A stretch of DNA of 64,000 nucleotides from Aridibacter sp965216195 (GCA_965216195.1 OZ244151.1:2914001-2978000), one strand, 5' to 3'. Numbered from the stretch's first letter, positions 54,263-63,882 are shown. Notes: generated by a model from the sequence alone, not told the origin. Program-made: numbers and translations.

Positions 54263-55090
54263 ATGAGAAGATCGTATTTACTATTAATAGCTTTATTGTT
54301 CCTGCTCGGCTCTACTGGCTTTGCTCAGGAAAAATCGAAGGATAAATATAAGTACAAGAAGAAAGAATTTTGCAGCGCAAATAGCTGGTCGAATGGAGAA
54401 AGAGTTTCCGCAAACGACTTGCGCGAATCGACCATTGCGGCCCCAAGCGTGATTAAGGTTGACTCTAAAAACGGTCGAATTACCGTAAAGGGGGCGAATC
54501 GAAGTGATGTGCTCGTTCGAGCATGTGTTAGAACCTGGGCAAAATCTGAAGGGGAAGCAAATTCACTGGCCAAACGCGTAAACATTGTGACTTCGCCGAC
54601 AATCCATGCTCAAAACACACCTGAGAGAAACTGGTCGGTTTCGTACGAAATTCACGTTCCGAGAAATTCGAATTTGGATTTGCGTTCGAGCAACGGACGA
54701 ATTTCGATTCACGAGGTCAAAGGACAAATAAACTTCCGGACGAGCAATGGACGAATTACGTTGGGTGATGTTGAGGGTGACGTAAAAGGTAAAACAAACA
54801 ACGGACGTGTAACCGTAAAACTCTCGGGAAGCACCTTTGATGGAAACGGACTCGATGTAAAAACGAACAACGGGCGTATTAGCCTGTATATCCCAACAAA
54901 TTTCTCCGCAAACGTTGAAGCCGGTACGGGAAACGGTAAATTCAGCAGCGATTTTGAGGCCCTAAGCATCAAGGGCAAGAAAAGAAAATACGGCTCAAAC
55001 AAGGTTAGCGCAAGTATCAATGGCGGTGGAGCGCCAATACGTGTGACTACGGGAAATGGAAGAGTAAGCATCCATTCCACATCAAAATAG
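54263..55090 (+). CDS. DUF4097-like secreted beta-repeat protein (copy 2)
   Basis: ATG 54263 with CGGAGGATC upstream is chosen over a longer frame from 54215. The 275-residue product has a signal peptide ending TGFAQ, and repeats NGRIT/NGRIS/NGRVT (KNGRITVKGANRS, SNGRISIHEVKG, SNGRITLGDVEG, NNGRVTVKLSG, NNGRISLYI) in place of the NGG repeats of copy 1. It also starts the mature part with the EFC...WSNGERV block that copy 1 has as EFC...WSYNGRK. A clear terminator follows. Likely a soluble periplasmic partner of copy 1. Confidence 0.82.
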   Translation: MRRSYLLLIALLFLLGSTGFAQEKSKDKYKYKKKEFCSANSWSNGERVSANDLRESTIAAPSVIKVDSKNGRITVKGANRSDVLVRACVRTWAKSEGEANSLAKRVNIVTSPTIHAQNTPERNWSVSYEIHVPRNSNLDLRSSNGRISIHEVKGQINFRTSNGRITLGDVEGDVKGKTNNGRVTVKLSGSTFDGNGLDVKTNNGRISLYIPTNFSANVEAGTGNGKFSSDFEALSIKGKKRKYGSNKVSASINGGGAPIRVTTGNGRVSIHSTSK

Positions 55091-55110
55091 GTTCTCTTCT
55101 CCTCTTACCT

Positions 55111-55154
55111 GGGCTACAGATGGTTAGCGTTTTCCATCCGTAGCCCGTTTTTTT
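55111..55154 (+). terminator. rho-independent terminator after the DUF4097-like pair
   Basis: GGGCTACAGATGG (55111-55123) pairs with CCATCCGTAGCCC (55134-55146) with one mismatch, followed by G and seven T that run into the stop codon of the convergent DPP-IV gene. Confidence 0.9.
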
Positions 55155-57468
55155 AGAGGTTTTTCTGAATAAAATTCGCCATCTTCGTGTAAAGATGGTA
55201 GGTCTGAAGCGCGTTTCTGATACTGTGCCGCTGCGTTGGATACGCCATCATATCAAATTGAATCCCCGCTTTTTGGAGTTCGTATATAAACTTGGTCGTG
55301 TTCTGCATATGCACGTTGTTGTCCATCATTCCGTGCACGATCATAAGCTTACCGTGTAAATCCTTGGCTTTTGCGTTGAGATCCATCCTCGCATAGCCCT
55401 CCGGATTGTTCTTCGGCGTCAACATATATCGCTCGGTATAGATTGAGTCGTAAAGCGCCCAATCCGATACCGGCGCAACGGAAATTCCAGCCTTAAACGA
55501 CTTGCTGTGAGTCATCGAGAAAAGCGTCATAAAACCGCCATAGCTCCACCCCCAAATTCCCAAGCGATTTGCATCCACGTAAGGAAGCCGTTTTAGAAAA
55601 CGCATCCCGTCTTCGATGTCGAGTTGCTCGGTAACGCCGAGTCGCTTATAAGCCGTCCAGGTTTCCTTTTCGCCCTTTCCACTCGCCGAGCGTGGATCGA
55701 TCACAAAAATAATATAGCCGCGCTGCGCAAGCATCTGGTGATACATATAGCGCCTTCCGCCCCAGGAATTTCTAACCTGCGGGGCATGGGGACCGCCATA
55801 AACAAAAGTCAAGACCGGATACTTTTTCGAACGGTTAAAATTCGGAGGCTTGATCATATAGGCTTCCATTTGAAAGCCGTCGCGGTTTCTGACCTTCATA
55901 AACTCCGGGCGCTGAACGCCGTAGGATCCGAGGAGTTCGCCGACGATGTTTTCATTGATAACTTTTTCAACATCTCCGTTCCATCGGTGCAATCTTGTCT
56001 GCGGCGGCGTATTAATATCGCTCCAGGTGTCGACAAAATGTGTAAACGTTGGATTAAAATTTGCCCGGTGCGAACCCGCCCTTCTTGTTAGCGGTATCAC
56101 TACACCACCGCTTAAACGCGTTCGGTAAATCTGCGGTCCGATGTGGCTGTCTTTGGTGCCACTAAAAAAGACATTACCGGTTTTTTGATCGACGCCGTAA
56201 AAACGCCTGACTTCCCAGTTGCCATTTGTGATCTGCCGTATCAATTTACCGTTTGCGGCGTAATGATAAAGATGATGCCATCCGCTTTTCGGACTGCGCC
56301 ATACAAACGAACCATCGTTTAACCAATAGGGATTTCCGGGAGAAGCGATCCATGCACCCGTCGTTTCGCGGAAAAGAGTTTTGAATTTGCCGGTCGATAG
56401 ATCGACGGAGTTTAGATCGAGATAGGTCTGCTCGCGGTTTTGACCCTGAAAAATTACATTTTTGCTGTCAGGCGACCAGTCAACGCGCGAGATCAGAAAG
56501 TTCTTCGGCGAATATTTTGAAAGGTCAACAAATTTTATCGAAGGATTTGAAACGGGAGAGTTTCCCGGAATCTTGATCCCAACTTTCCCCGCTTGTTCTT
56601 TAATTTTATCAATGATGCTTGAAGCCTTTTTACCGGCCGCACCGGTAAATTCCTTAGCGCGTCCCAGATCGACGAGACCCAGTTTCACAGTCGGGTTTGG
56701 ATCGCCCGCCTGCGGATAGCCGACGTCCTCAATATTTTGATCGGTTACCGTATCGTCAGCCAAAACAAACATCGGAACCATAGAATCATCCGTTTTCAAA
56801 AACGTGATATGCTTTGAATCCGGCGACCACCAGTAACCCCGGTTTTGTCCGCGCCCATAAAGCTCTTCTTCGTAAACCCATGCAAGATAACCATTTAGAG
56901 TGTGTTTAGAGCCGTCGAAAGTAATCCGGTGTTCTTTTCCGCTCGCAACTTCGACAACGTACAGATCGTTGTTTCTTACAAAACTCACCATCGTTCCATC
57001 AGGCGAAAAATCTGCTTCGAGCTCCTTATCATCGCCATTGGTTACGCGTTTCGCAGTGCTGGAAGAAGCATTGTAAACATATAAATCCTTACCGGAATTG
57101 AGGAGAAAGGAATTGGTCGTTTCACTATGTGCTAAGGCAAACCCACGTCCCATGCGGATTGCCGCTTCATCCGAAACTCCCGCGTTTCTAAGTGCCGCCC
57201 CGACTTTCACACCGTCATAAAAGGTCTTCGTCGCTCCCGTTCTTACGTTTGCGTGGATAACTTTTAGTCCCGTCGGAGTGCGCTCGGCTCTCACGAATCC
57301 GGTGCCGTCTTTTGTCCAACGTAATCCGAACGTAGGTTTCCCGCTAAAACGTTTCGCCTTCTTCGGGTGGAAAATATCGTCGATGGTTAGTTTGAGCGTA
57401 CGTTCCTGCCCAATCGCAAAAGACGAAAACACAAACGTAGCAATAACAAGCCAAATGATCTTTCTCAT
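55153..57468 (-). CDS. dipeptidyl peptidase IV (S9B)
   Basis: The 771-residue protein has a signal peptide ending AIG, an eight-bladed-propeller domain with the DPP-IV double-Glu loop VYEEELYGRG that binds the substrate N-terminus, and an alpha/beta hydrolase domain with GWSYGGF (Ser642), HGMMDNNVH (Asp716) and QRHSIRN (His748). The triad is complete. It removes X-Pro or X-Ala dipeptides from peptides outside the cytoplasm. The window contains a second secreted S9 peptidase at 15319-18249. Its end overlaps the T tract of the convergent terminator. Confidence 0.93.
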   Translation of the reverse strand: MRKIIWLVIATFVFSSFAIGQERTLKLTIDDIFHPKKAKRFSGKPTFGLRWTKDGTGFVRAERTPTGLKVIHANVRTGATKTFYDGVKVGAALRNAGVSDEAAIRMGRGFALAHSETTNSFLLNSGKDLYVYNASSSTAKRVTNGDDKELEADFSPDGTMVSFVRNNDLYVVEVASGKEHRITFDGSKHTLNGYLAWVYEEELYGRGQNRGYWWSPDSKHITFLKTDDSMVPMFVLADDTVTDQNIEDVGYPQAGDPNPTVKLGLVDLGRAKEFTGAAGKKASSIIDKIKEQAGKVGIKIPGNSPVSNPSIKFVDLSKYSPKNFLISRVDWSPDSKNVIFQGQNREQTYLDLNSVDLSTGKFKTLFRETTGAWIASPGNPYWLNDGSFVWRSPKSGWHHLYHYAANGKLIRQITNGNWEVRRFYGVDQKTGNVFFSGTKDSHIGPQIYRTRLSGGVVIPLTRRAGSHRANFNPTFTHFVDTWSDINTPPQTRLHRWNGDVEKVINENIVGELLGSYGVQRPEFMKVRNRDGFQMEAYMIKPPNFNRSKKYPVLTFVYGGPHAPQVRNSWGGRRYMYHQMLAQRGYIIFVIDPRSASGKGEKETWTAYKRLGVTEQLDIEDGMRFLKRLPYVDANRLGIWGWSYGGFMTLFSMTHSKSFKAGISVAPVSDWALYDSIYTERYMLTPKNNPEGYARMDLNAKAKDLHGKLMIVHGMMDNNVHMQNTTKFIYELQKAGIQFDMMAYPTQRHSIRNALQTYHLYTKMANFIQKNL

Positions 57469-57522
57469 AACTTCACTCTCTTCTACCTATCTGGATTTAT
57501 TGAATTAAGTATAAGCTAAAAT

Positions 57523-58257
57523 CTATTCGATCAAAAACTTCACACTCACCTGTGAACTGATTTTAATAGTGCCTGGAGAAAAGGTTCCCGACTGTGATGA
57601 GCCAGCCGAGACTCCAGTTCTCCCTCCTTCTCCGCCAAGGTAGTTTGCAGTGATGTTCGGTGTTGCAAAACGTCCGCCTTGGTTTTCATTTATTTGAATA
57701 GCCTTGCCTAAGCTCTGTCCGATTGCCGCGGTCATTTCGGTCGCCTTTTGTTTTGCAACCCGCATCGCTTTAATTCTCATCTCGCGCTTGTACTTCTGAA
57801 ATTCCGATGTTTGAAAATAGACGCCCCTTACGGATGTAACTCCGGTTGTTAAAACCGCAGAAAAGAAATCTTCAAATTTTGTAAGATCTTTTAGCTTCAC
57901 GATCACGGTTTTAGAAACTGCGTACCCCACGAAAACACGCTTACGATCTCTTCCAACGCCGATGAATTCATACCTCTTTGAAACGGAAATGTAATCGGTT
58001 TTCACGTCTTTATCGGCAACACCGTTTTTCTTTGCGAGTGCAAGGATTTCTGAAACCGCAGCATCGTTTTCTCGTTTTGCGTCAATCATTTCTTTCCTGA
58101 CTTTTTCAACGCCCATGGTAAAAAGCGCTGAGTCGGGAACAACATTAATTTCGGCAGTTCCGGTAACGTTTATCGTCGACCGCTGACTCGTCGTTTGAGC
58201 GCTTGTTGTACAAACAAGAAATGCCAGAAACGCTAGCGTTAAAAATCTTATTGTCAT
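57523..58257 (-). CDS. SIMPL domain (DUF541) secreted protein
   Basis: The 244-residue protein has a signal peptide ending TSAQ followed by STINVTGTAEINVVPDSALFTMGVE, the DUF541 signature start, then KTDYISVSKRYE and VRGVYFQTSEFQKYKREMRIKAM with KATEMTAAIGQSLGKAIQINE near the C-terminus. SIMPL proteins are periplasmic and form ring-like oligomers; their role is poorly defined. It lies 59 bp after the xer gene on the same strand. Confidence 0.9.
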   Translation of the reverse strand: MTIRFLTLAFLAFLVCTTSAQTTSQRSTINVTGTAEINVVPDSALFTMGVEKVRKEMIDAKRENDAAVSEILALAKKNGVADKDVKTDYISVSKRYEFIGVGRDRKRVFVGYAVSKTVIVKLKDLTKFEDFFSAVLTTGVTSVRGVYFQTSEFQKYKREMRIKAMRVAKQKATEMTAAIGQSLGKAIQINENQGGRFATPNITANYLGGEGGRTGVSAGSSQSGTFSPGTIKISSQVSVKFLIE

Positions 58258-58316
58258 TTTAAACTCCTAATTTAAATTGCTGTGAAACTGTTTCCACGCA
58301 AGCTGCGGGCGTTCCG

Positions 58317-59240
58317 TCATGCCTTCGGATGTGCTTTGTCATAAACCTCAATTAATTTTTCCATCGAAACCTGTGTGTAGATCTGCGTGGTTGAAAGCCG
58401 CGCGTGTCCAAGGAGTTCTTGAATGTCGCGCAAATCCGCGCCCGAATCGAGAAGGTGGGTCGCAAATGAATGTCGCAAAGAGTGTGGCGAGATATCCTTA
58501 ATATCAGAACACTGCTTGATGTACTTATCCACCATACGCCCAACGCTTCGAGTTGTAATCCTTGTTCCCATATAGTTCAAAAATACGGCTTGCTCGTCTC
58601 GTTCGGCGGGTGGGCAATTATCTAGAAAAACTGGCCGTGATTTATCGAGATAAAATACCAACGACTGCAATGCAGGATCACCAAACGGCAAGATCCTCTG
58701 CTTTTTGCGTTTTCCCGTGACGCGAACGAGCTTTTCCTTAAAATCTATGTCGCGTAGGTTCAGGCTCACAAGTTCGCCTACGCGCATTCCTGTTGCGTAA
58801 ATAAATTCCAGAATCGAGCGGTCACGTTTACCCAAATCGGTATTAAGATCAGGCGTTTCGATAAAGCGAACGGCATCTTCGATTGACAAATGGGTTGGCA
58901 GTTTGCGTTCGATTCTTGGTGTTGCAACAAGCTTTGCAGGATTTACCTCCAGCACGCCTTCGCGCACAAGAAACTGCATAAACGTTCTAACAGAGGCAAG
59001 CTTTCTGGCAATCGAAGTCTTTTTCTTGTTTGCCGAATGCAGCGCAGACATCCACTCGCGAACGGTTATGTGATCTATGTCTTCTACAGGAATCTCTTTT
59101 CGCGTTCCTTTTGCGGTTGGGGGAGCAAGGTATTCGTGAAACTGATCCAAATCACTCGTGTAGTTTCGAAGCGTGTGGGGACTTACATTTCGCTCGTATT
59201 TCAAGTGCTGCAAGAATTGTTTGAGATATTCCTCAAGCAT
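58317..59240 (-). CDS. XerC/XerD-like tyrosine recombinase
   Basis: The 307-residue protein has an N-terminal SAM-like core-binding domain (LKQFLQHLKYERNVSPHTLR) and the catalytic domain with Arg in ATGMRVGEL, Lys/beta-hairpin RVTGKRKKQRILP, HSLRHSFATHLL, GHARLSTTQIYTQVS carrying the HxxR, His and Tyr. All catalytic residues are present and the length is that of chromosomal Xer proteins. It may resolve chromosome dimers. It starts 7 bp after the hypothetical gene upstream, which suggests co-transcription. Confidence 0.92.
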   Translation of the reverse strand: MLEEYLKQFLQHLKYERNVSPHTLRNYTSDLDQFHEYLAPPTAKGTRKEIPVEDIDHITVREWMSALHSANKKKTSIARKLASVRTFMQFLVREGVLEVNPAKLVATPRIERKLPTHLSIEDAVRFIETPDLNTDLGKRDRSILEFIYATGMRVGELVSLNLRDIDFKEKLVRVTGKRKKQRILPFGDPALQSLVFYLDKSRPVFLDNCPPAERDEQAVFLNYMGTRITTRSVGRMVDKYIKQCSDIKDISPHSLRHSFATHLLDSGADLRDIQELLGHARLSTTQIYTQVSMEKLIEVYDKAHPKA

Positions 59241-59247
59241 CTAAGGA

Positions 59248-59985
59248 TTAGTATATTCTGTTCTCTTCCTTATCGGAAACGAAACCAGAAAGTCTAAGGA
59301 AGTGTAATCCAACCTCTCGGTAGGCACTTTTTGTGGGTGACCATCTATCAACCACGTGGTAACGATTATCCTTGACTCCTTCGATAATCCATTGGGCTCC
59401 ATCTGTACCTCTGCGCTCCTCGTCCGAGGAGGACAGTTTCCAAAAATCCGCATCGTTAAGGCTGCCAATCAAATCACACCAATCCTCGCCATCTAAGAAA
59501 ATCGAATTTTCTGCGAAGATCTTTCCGGGCTCGTAACCGCCCGCTCCACTTAATTCTTTAAAGAAAACTTTTATTTTATCTTTCCGCTTTTCGATTCTAA
59601 CAATGACAGGATGATTGAAAGTTCTGAGCCAAGTAAAACGATAAACCTCGAGATCTTTATCTGATATATTCAGTAAGGAATTTTCACCCGCAGCTTTAAG
59701 ATGTTCTCCGTACCAACCGTTTCTCACGGTAACTGCTACTTTTTCTCTAAAACCCGGATCGTTGCTTGGGCCCGGGAAAAAGTGTCCATTTTTTTGTGTG
59801 AGTTTCCCTATCTCTAACGAAAGCCCAGGATAGTTTTTGGGTTCAACACATTTCATCACCTTAACTGTGGATCGTTCCGTATGAACTCCCTTCGGATGAT
59901 CAGAATTAAGCCAAATAAAAACTGCGAGAATCCCAATTGAGAAGCTTATGAAAGCTGTTAATACCCAAAACAATCGCTTATTCAT
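59248..59985 (-). CDS. hypothetical membrane-anchored protein
   Basis: The 245-residue protein has one N-terminal transmembrane helix (WVLTAFISFSIGILAVFIWL) followed by a soluble part. Blocks include FREKVAVTVRNGWYGEHLKA, EVYRFTWLRTFNHPVIVRIE and GEDWCDLIGSLNDADFW, which look like one compact globular domain. I do not recognise the family. It lies 2 bp after the VWA gene and 7 bp before xer, in a likely four-gene operon. Confidence 0.65.
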   Translation of the reverse strand: MNKRLFWVLTAFISFSIGILAVFIWLNSDHPKGVHTERSTVKVMKCVEPKNYPGLSLEIGKLTQKNGHFFPGPSNDPGFREKVAVTVRNGWYGEHLKAAGENSLLNISDKDLEVYRFTWLRTFNHPVIVRIEKRKDKIKVFFKELSGAGGYEPGKIFAENSIFLDGEDWCDLIGSLNDADFWKLSSSDEERRGTDGAQWIIEGVKDNRYHVVDRWSPTKSAYREVGLHFLRLSGFVSDKEENRIY

Positions 59986-59987
59986 AT

Positions 59988-61064
59988 TTAATTGTTTCTC
60001 CTAGAAACATAATACCCCTTCCGCGATCTCACAGTGAGACTTCTATCTGACTTTATCTTCAAATCAATGGTGCGAAATCTTCCGTCCCTCGCTTCATTTT
60101 CAGGGTAATATCCGAGGATATATTGCTGAGATAGTTCGGCCGAAATTTGCGTAAAAGCGAGGTCGAGTTCGCGTTCGTCAATCGGAGAATAAACCGCTCC
60201 TCCCGTTTCGCTTGCCAGGGTTTTCATACGTCGCTCAGCGGCGAGCGCCCTTAGATTCGCGCTTCCATCACGACTACCCGTGCGTTTGTAGTTTTCAAAC
60301 TCGTTTGTGTGAACGATGTAAACCTGGCAATTGTTTTCCTGAACAACCTTGACCATCTCATCAAATGTCGAGTCACTCAAAGTATCCTGTCCATCGGAAA
60401 CTATTACAATCACTCGCCTTCCGCCAAAATCCTCTAGATATCTCGATGCCTCGATTACTCCATCGTGTAGCGCCGTCGCCCCTTTGGGTTTTGAGAAACC
60501 GCGTATCGCGCTAATCAGAGCAGAAACGTTCTTGGTCATAGGCTGCTCGAGTTGGGAAATTCCCGCCACGGAATAGAGCGCTGCGAGGTCTTTGTTTGGT
60601 CGGATTACTCTGCGCAAAAATCTGATAGCGGCTTTTCGTTCGAATTCTCGAGCGACCAAAACACTTGAGCTGTTATCGAATAGCAAAGCAAGCCTGACCG
60701 GACTTTCGGAACGAAAAAGCTCGCCAATTTCTGCCGGGTTTTCATCAATCAGCAACTCAAAATCCTCGAGATTCAGCGTCGTCAAAGCTTGCCCAGTGGC
60801 GTCATCAATTACCGAAACGGGGATTGGCACCAACGTCGAATCAACGCTGATCACATCGTCATTTATTTTTTGTGGCTTTGGAGTTGGCGTCGGGGAAAGT
60901 TTCGGTATAGGAGTTTTTGTAACTTCCTGCGTAGGAATATAGACCGCTTTCTTTTTCGGCTTTTCCACCTTAACCGGCTTTTTCTTTTTTACGCGCCCGC
61001 TTTGCGCAAACGCAGCATGCGTAAGAATCAAAATCAAAAATGTGAGCAATAACCGGAAAAACAT
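59988..61064 (-). CDS. VWFA-related protein of acidobacterial type
   Basis: The 358-residue protein has a signal peptide ending AAFAQ, a basic Lys/Pro-rich linker, then VPIPVSVIDDATGQALTTLN and a VWA domain with MIDAS residues in LLFDNSSSV, TALHDGVIEA and VIVSDGQDT. This arrangement matches the VWFA-related domain typical of soil Acidobacteria. It is probably exported, perhaps an adhesion or scaffold protein. It is first in the - strand run VWA, hypothetical, xer, SIMPL. Confidence 0.87.
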   Translation of the reverse strand: MFFRLLLTFLILILTHAAFAQSGRVKKKKPVKVEKPKKKAVYIPTQEVTKTPIPKLSPTPTPKPQKINDDVISVDSTLVPIPVSVIDDATGQALTTLNLEDFELLIDENPAEIGELFRSESPVRLALLFDNSSSVLVAREFERKAAIRFLRRVIRPNKDLAALYSVAGISQLEQPMTKNVSALISAIRGFSKPKGATALHDGVIEASRYLEDFGGRRVIVIVSDGQDTLSDSTFDEMVKVVQENNCQVYIVHTNEFENYKRTGSRDGSANLRALAAERRMKTLASETGGAVYSPIDERELDLAFTQISAELSQQYILGYYPENEARDGRFRTIDLKIKSDRSLTVRSRKGYYVSRRNN

Positions 61065-61124
61065 ATTTCGTTTTTGATGAGCAAAACCTCAAAAAAGTTA
61101 GCCGCTGTTCCGTGCCAGGCGGAT

Positions 61125-61853
61125 TCAAACCAACATTAGTTTTACGCCCGCAATCAGCAGTACCAAGGCCAAAGCTCGCCTGAGCATTAACGAGTTAAAA
61201 TACTTGCTTCCAAGGGTCGAACCAATTATACCACCGATAATCGCCACGATTATCCATATGGCCACTCCCCTGGGAAGTTTGATCGCGTTTTGATAATTAC
61301 CAATTAATGCCGCCGCCGAATTTACCATGATAAATAGTGCCGAAACGCCCGCAGCGGTTTTTGCGTCAGCCCACTTTGTAAGAAGAAGAATCGGCGTTAG
61401 AAAAACTCCCCCGCCAATGCCGATTAAACCCGATGTAAAACCGATAATTCCGCCTACAATCAAGGCAGGTATCCAACTTAATTCTTTTAATTCTTCGCTC
61501 TTTGCAAAATTCCACGCAAGGCGCGCCGCGGCGATAATGAGCGCTGCTCCTAAGAGCAGTTTGTATACGCCGATCGGCAGCTCGATCATTCCGCCAATGA
61601 AAGCGAGTGGTATCGATGCAGCCGCAAAAGGTAGGAAGGTTTTCCAGGAAAAGTGTCCGCGACGACAAAATTGAAGAGTGGCAATACCGGCGACAAATAC
61701 GTTTAGTGCAAGTGCCGTAGGCTTTGTGATGCTAGGCGCAACGCTCAAAAAAGCCATTACCGCAAGATACCCTGAGCCTCCGCCATGTCCAACCGAGGAA
61801 TAAAGAACGGCGACCAGAAAGATTGCCGCCAGGATAAATACTTCAAACTCCAT
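61125..61853 (-). CDS. TauE/SafE family anion exporter
   Basis: The 242-residue protein has about eight membrane helices, with the inverted-repeat sequence pattern of TauE: the first half LYSSVGHGGGSGYLAVMAFL and the second half IIGFTSGLIGIGGGVFLTPILLL. It exports sulfite, sulfoacetate or related anions. It starts directly at the end of the Ntn-hydrolase gene (no gap), so the two are co-transcribed. Confidence 0.9.
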   Translation of the reverse strand: MEFEVFILAAIFLVAVLYSSVGHGGGSGYLAVMAFLSVAPSITKPTALALNVFVAGIATLQFCRRGHFSWKTFLPFAAASIPLAFIGGMIELPIGVYKLLLGAALIIAAARLAWNFAKSEELKELSWIPALIVGGIIGFTSGLIGIGGGVFLTPILLLTKWADAKTAAGVSALFIMVNSAAALIGNYQNAIKLPRGVAIWIIVAIIGGIIGSTLGSKYFNSLMLRRALALVLLIAGVKLMLV

Positions 61854-62426
61854 TTATTTGAGCTTTACGGTATGGTAATTCATTGGCAAACCCGAACTAT
61901 CGTCAAATTCCGCACCCGCTTTCACGCCGATCTTCGCGATATCCGTCGCAGATTTTGATTTATCGTCATAAGCCGCGTACATCGCCCCGAGCGCATAATC
62001 GCTTCCGCTTCCGTAGGCATAGAATCTGGACAGTTGTTTTACGTATCGATATTCGCTCAGTGCGTAAATACCACCCCGATTTGCGAGGAGCATATTCGCA
62101 CGAGAGGTTTCAAACGCATCCGAATCGCGTTTATCGGGTTTTAAGAAATATTCATCTTTGAGTAGCTTATGTATTTGAATGTAAGAATTAAAAATCTCTT
62201 TTTCATTGCGCAGAAGGAATTCTTCTTTGGTCTTTTTTAGCAAATCTTCAAGTGCGGTCTGCGAGGCACTCCAACCAGTGAGAGCGAAAAAACTTTCTTT
62301 GTATTTAACTATCTTTCTATGGTTTTTTATGTATCTAGACGATTCCAGTTGGTTTCCGTATGTCGTCAGCGTATCGGCAGCTATGGCCGCTTCTTTCCCT
62401 TTTTTTACAACTACTATTGTCGTCAT
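61854..62426 (-). CDS. HslV/proteasome-like Ntn hydrolase, no hslU nearby
   Basis: After removal of the initiator Met the product begins TTIVVVKKGKEAAIAADTLTT, the N-terminal Thr nucleophile and the strand S1/S2 pattern of HslV and proteasome beta subunits. FFALTGWSASQTALEDLL replaces the HslV AGFAGATADAF block, and YAYGSGSDYALGAMYAA matches GSGGNYALAAA. The 190-residue length is close to HslV. There is no hslU gene in the window, so it may act without that unfoldase or belong to the Anbu-like side of the family. Adjacent tauE is co-transcribed. Confidence 0.75.
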   Translation of the reverse strand: MTTIVVVKKGKEAAIAADTLTTYGNQLESSRYIKNHRKIVKYKESFFALTGWSASQTALEDLLKKTKEEFLLRNEKEIFNSYIQIHKLLKDEYFLKPDKRDSDAFETSRANMLLANRGGIYALSEYRYVKQLSRFYAYGSGSDYALGAMYAAYDDKSKSATDIAKIGVKAGAEFDDSSGLPMNYHTVKLK

Positions 62427-62571
62427 AAATATTCACCAAATGTTACTTATTTGTTTGTGTCAGCAAATCTTAACATAACAGAGAAAATAGAAAAGCGGAC
62501 GGTTTACCAGTCGAAAAAAAAGAGACCGCTTAAAAAAAAGCGATCCCATTTTAATTCCCTATAAATAGAAA

Positions 62572-63882
62572 TTACGCTAGAGCAGCAACCCCCTCTTTTT
62601 TAGTTTCTTCGAATTGCTCTTCCTCGGTAGAACCAGCAAGCGCAGTTGTCGATGAAGTGCCGCCGCTGATAGTCTGCGTCAGAGTGTCAAAATAGCCGGC
62701 GCCAACAAATGCCTGATGTTTTGTAGCGCGATAGCCGTCAGCCTCAGAATCAAATTCCTCTTCCTGAAGCTCAGCATACGCGGTCATTTGTCGTTTACCA
62801 TAATCTTTCGCCAGCTCGAACATCGCGTAATTTAGCGAATGGAAGCCTGCCAAAGTTATGAATTGGAATTTATAACCCATTTCGCCCAGCTCTTTTTGAA
62901 ACTTCGCTATCGTTTCGTCGTCCAATTTCTTTTTCCAGTTAAACGAAGGCGAACAATTATAAGCAAGCATTTTGCCTGGATATTTTTCGTGAACGGCTTC
63001 GGCAAATCTGCGCGCCTCTTCAAGATTCGGTTCGGAGGTTTCGCACCATACCAAATCAGCGTAGGGAGCATATGCAAGTCCGCGCGAAATTGCCTGATCT
63101 AGCCCGGCTTTTACGACGTGAAATCCTTCTACGGTGCGTTCGCCAGTCGTAAACGGTTTGTCGTAGTCGTCAATGTCGCTTGTCAAAAGCCCGGCAGCAT
63201 TTGCGTCAGTTCGTGCGACGATAATTGTCTGCACTCCCAAGACATCCGCGGCAAGTCGAGCAGAAACTAATTTTTGTATCGCTTCGCTCGTCGGAACTAA
63301 AACTTTTCCGCCCATGTGTCCGCATTTTTTAGCCGAGGAGAGCTGATCTTCAAAATGCACCGCCGCTGCGCCCGCATCAATCATTGCTTTCATCAATTCA
63401 AAAGCATTTAGATTCCCGCCAAATCCGGCTTCAGCATCCGCAACGATTGGAGCAAACCAATCGATACCATTTTTGCCTTCGGTAGAGTAGATTTGGTCCG
63501 TACGCTGAAATGCGTTGTTAATTCGACGAACAAGTTCAGGTACGCTGTTCGCAGGGTAAAGACTCTGATCAGGATACATCTGTCCGGCAACGTTTGCGTC
63601 CGCCGCTACCTGCCAACCCGAGCAATAAATAGCTTTGAGCCCGGCTTGAACCTGTTGTACTGCTTGTCCGCCTGTCATTGCGCCAAGCGCATTTACGTAT
63701 GGTTCGGTTTTCATCGACTCCCACAAACGCTTTGCTCCAAGCGTTGCAATTGTGTATTCAACCTTAACAGTTCCTCGGAGTTTCAAAACATCTTCCGCAG
63801 TGTAGTTTCGCTTGATCCCCTTCCAACGGGGATTTTCTGCCCAGTCTTTTTCAATAGCCTTTATTTGTTCTTCTCTTGTCAT
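62572..63882 (-). CDS. aceA: isocitrate lyase
   Basis: The 436-residue protein has the isocitrate lyase hallmarks: AGLKAIYCSGWQVAADANVA, the SSAKKCGHMGGKVLVPT segment with the catalytic Cys, PIVADAEAGFGG with metal-binding Asp, TIIVARTDANAAG and MLAYNCSPSFNW. It cleaves isocitrate to succinate and glyoxylate, the first step of the glyoxylate bypass. AGGAGGGG upstream is a strong ribosome site. Malate synthase is not in the window. Its leader separates it by 56 bp from the gene at the edge. Confidence 0.96.
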   Translation of the reverse strand: MTREEQIKAIEKDWAENPRWKGIKRNYTAEDVLKLRGTVKVEYTIATLGAKRLWESMKTEPYVNALGAMTGGQAVQQVQAGLKAIYCSGWQVAADANVAGQMYPDQSLYPANSVPELVRRINNAFQRTDQIYSTEGKNGIDWFAPIVADAEAGFGGNLNAFELMKAMIDAGAAAVHFEDQLSSAKKCGHMGGKVLVPTSEAIQKLVSARLAADVLGVQTIIVARTDANAAGLLTSDIDDYDKPFTTGERTVEGFHVVKAGLDQAISRGLAYAPYADLVWCETSEPNLEEARRFAEAVHEKYPGKMLAYNCSPSFNWKKKLDDETIAKFQKELGEMGYKFQFITLAGFHSLNYAMFELAKDYGKRQMTAYAELQEEEFDSEADGYRATKHQAFVGAGYFDTLTQTISGGTSSTTALAGSTEEEQFEETKKEGVAALA

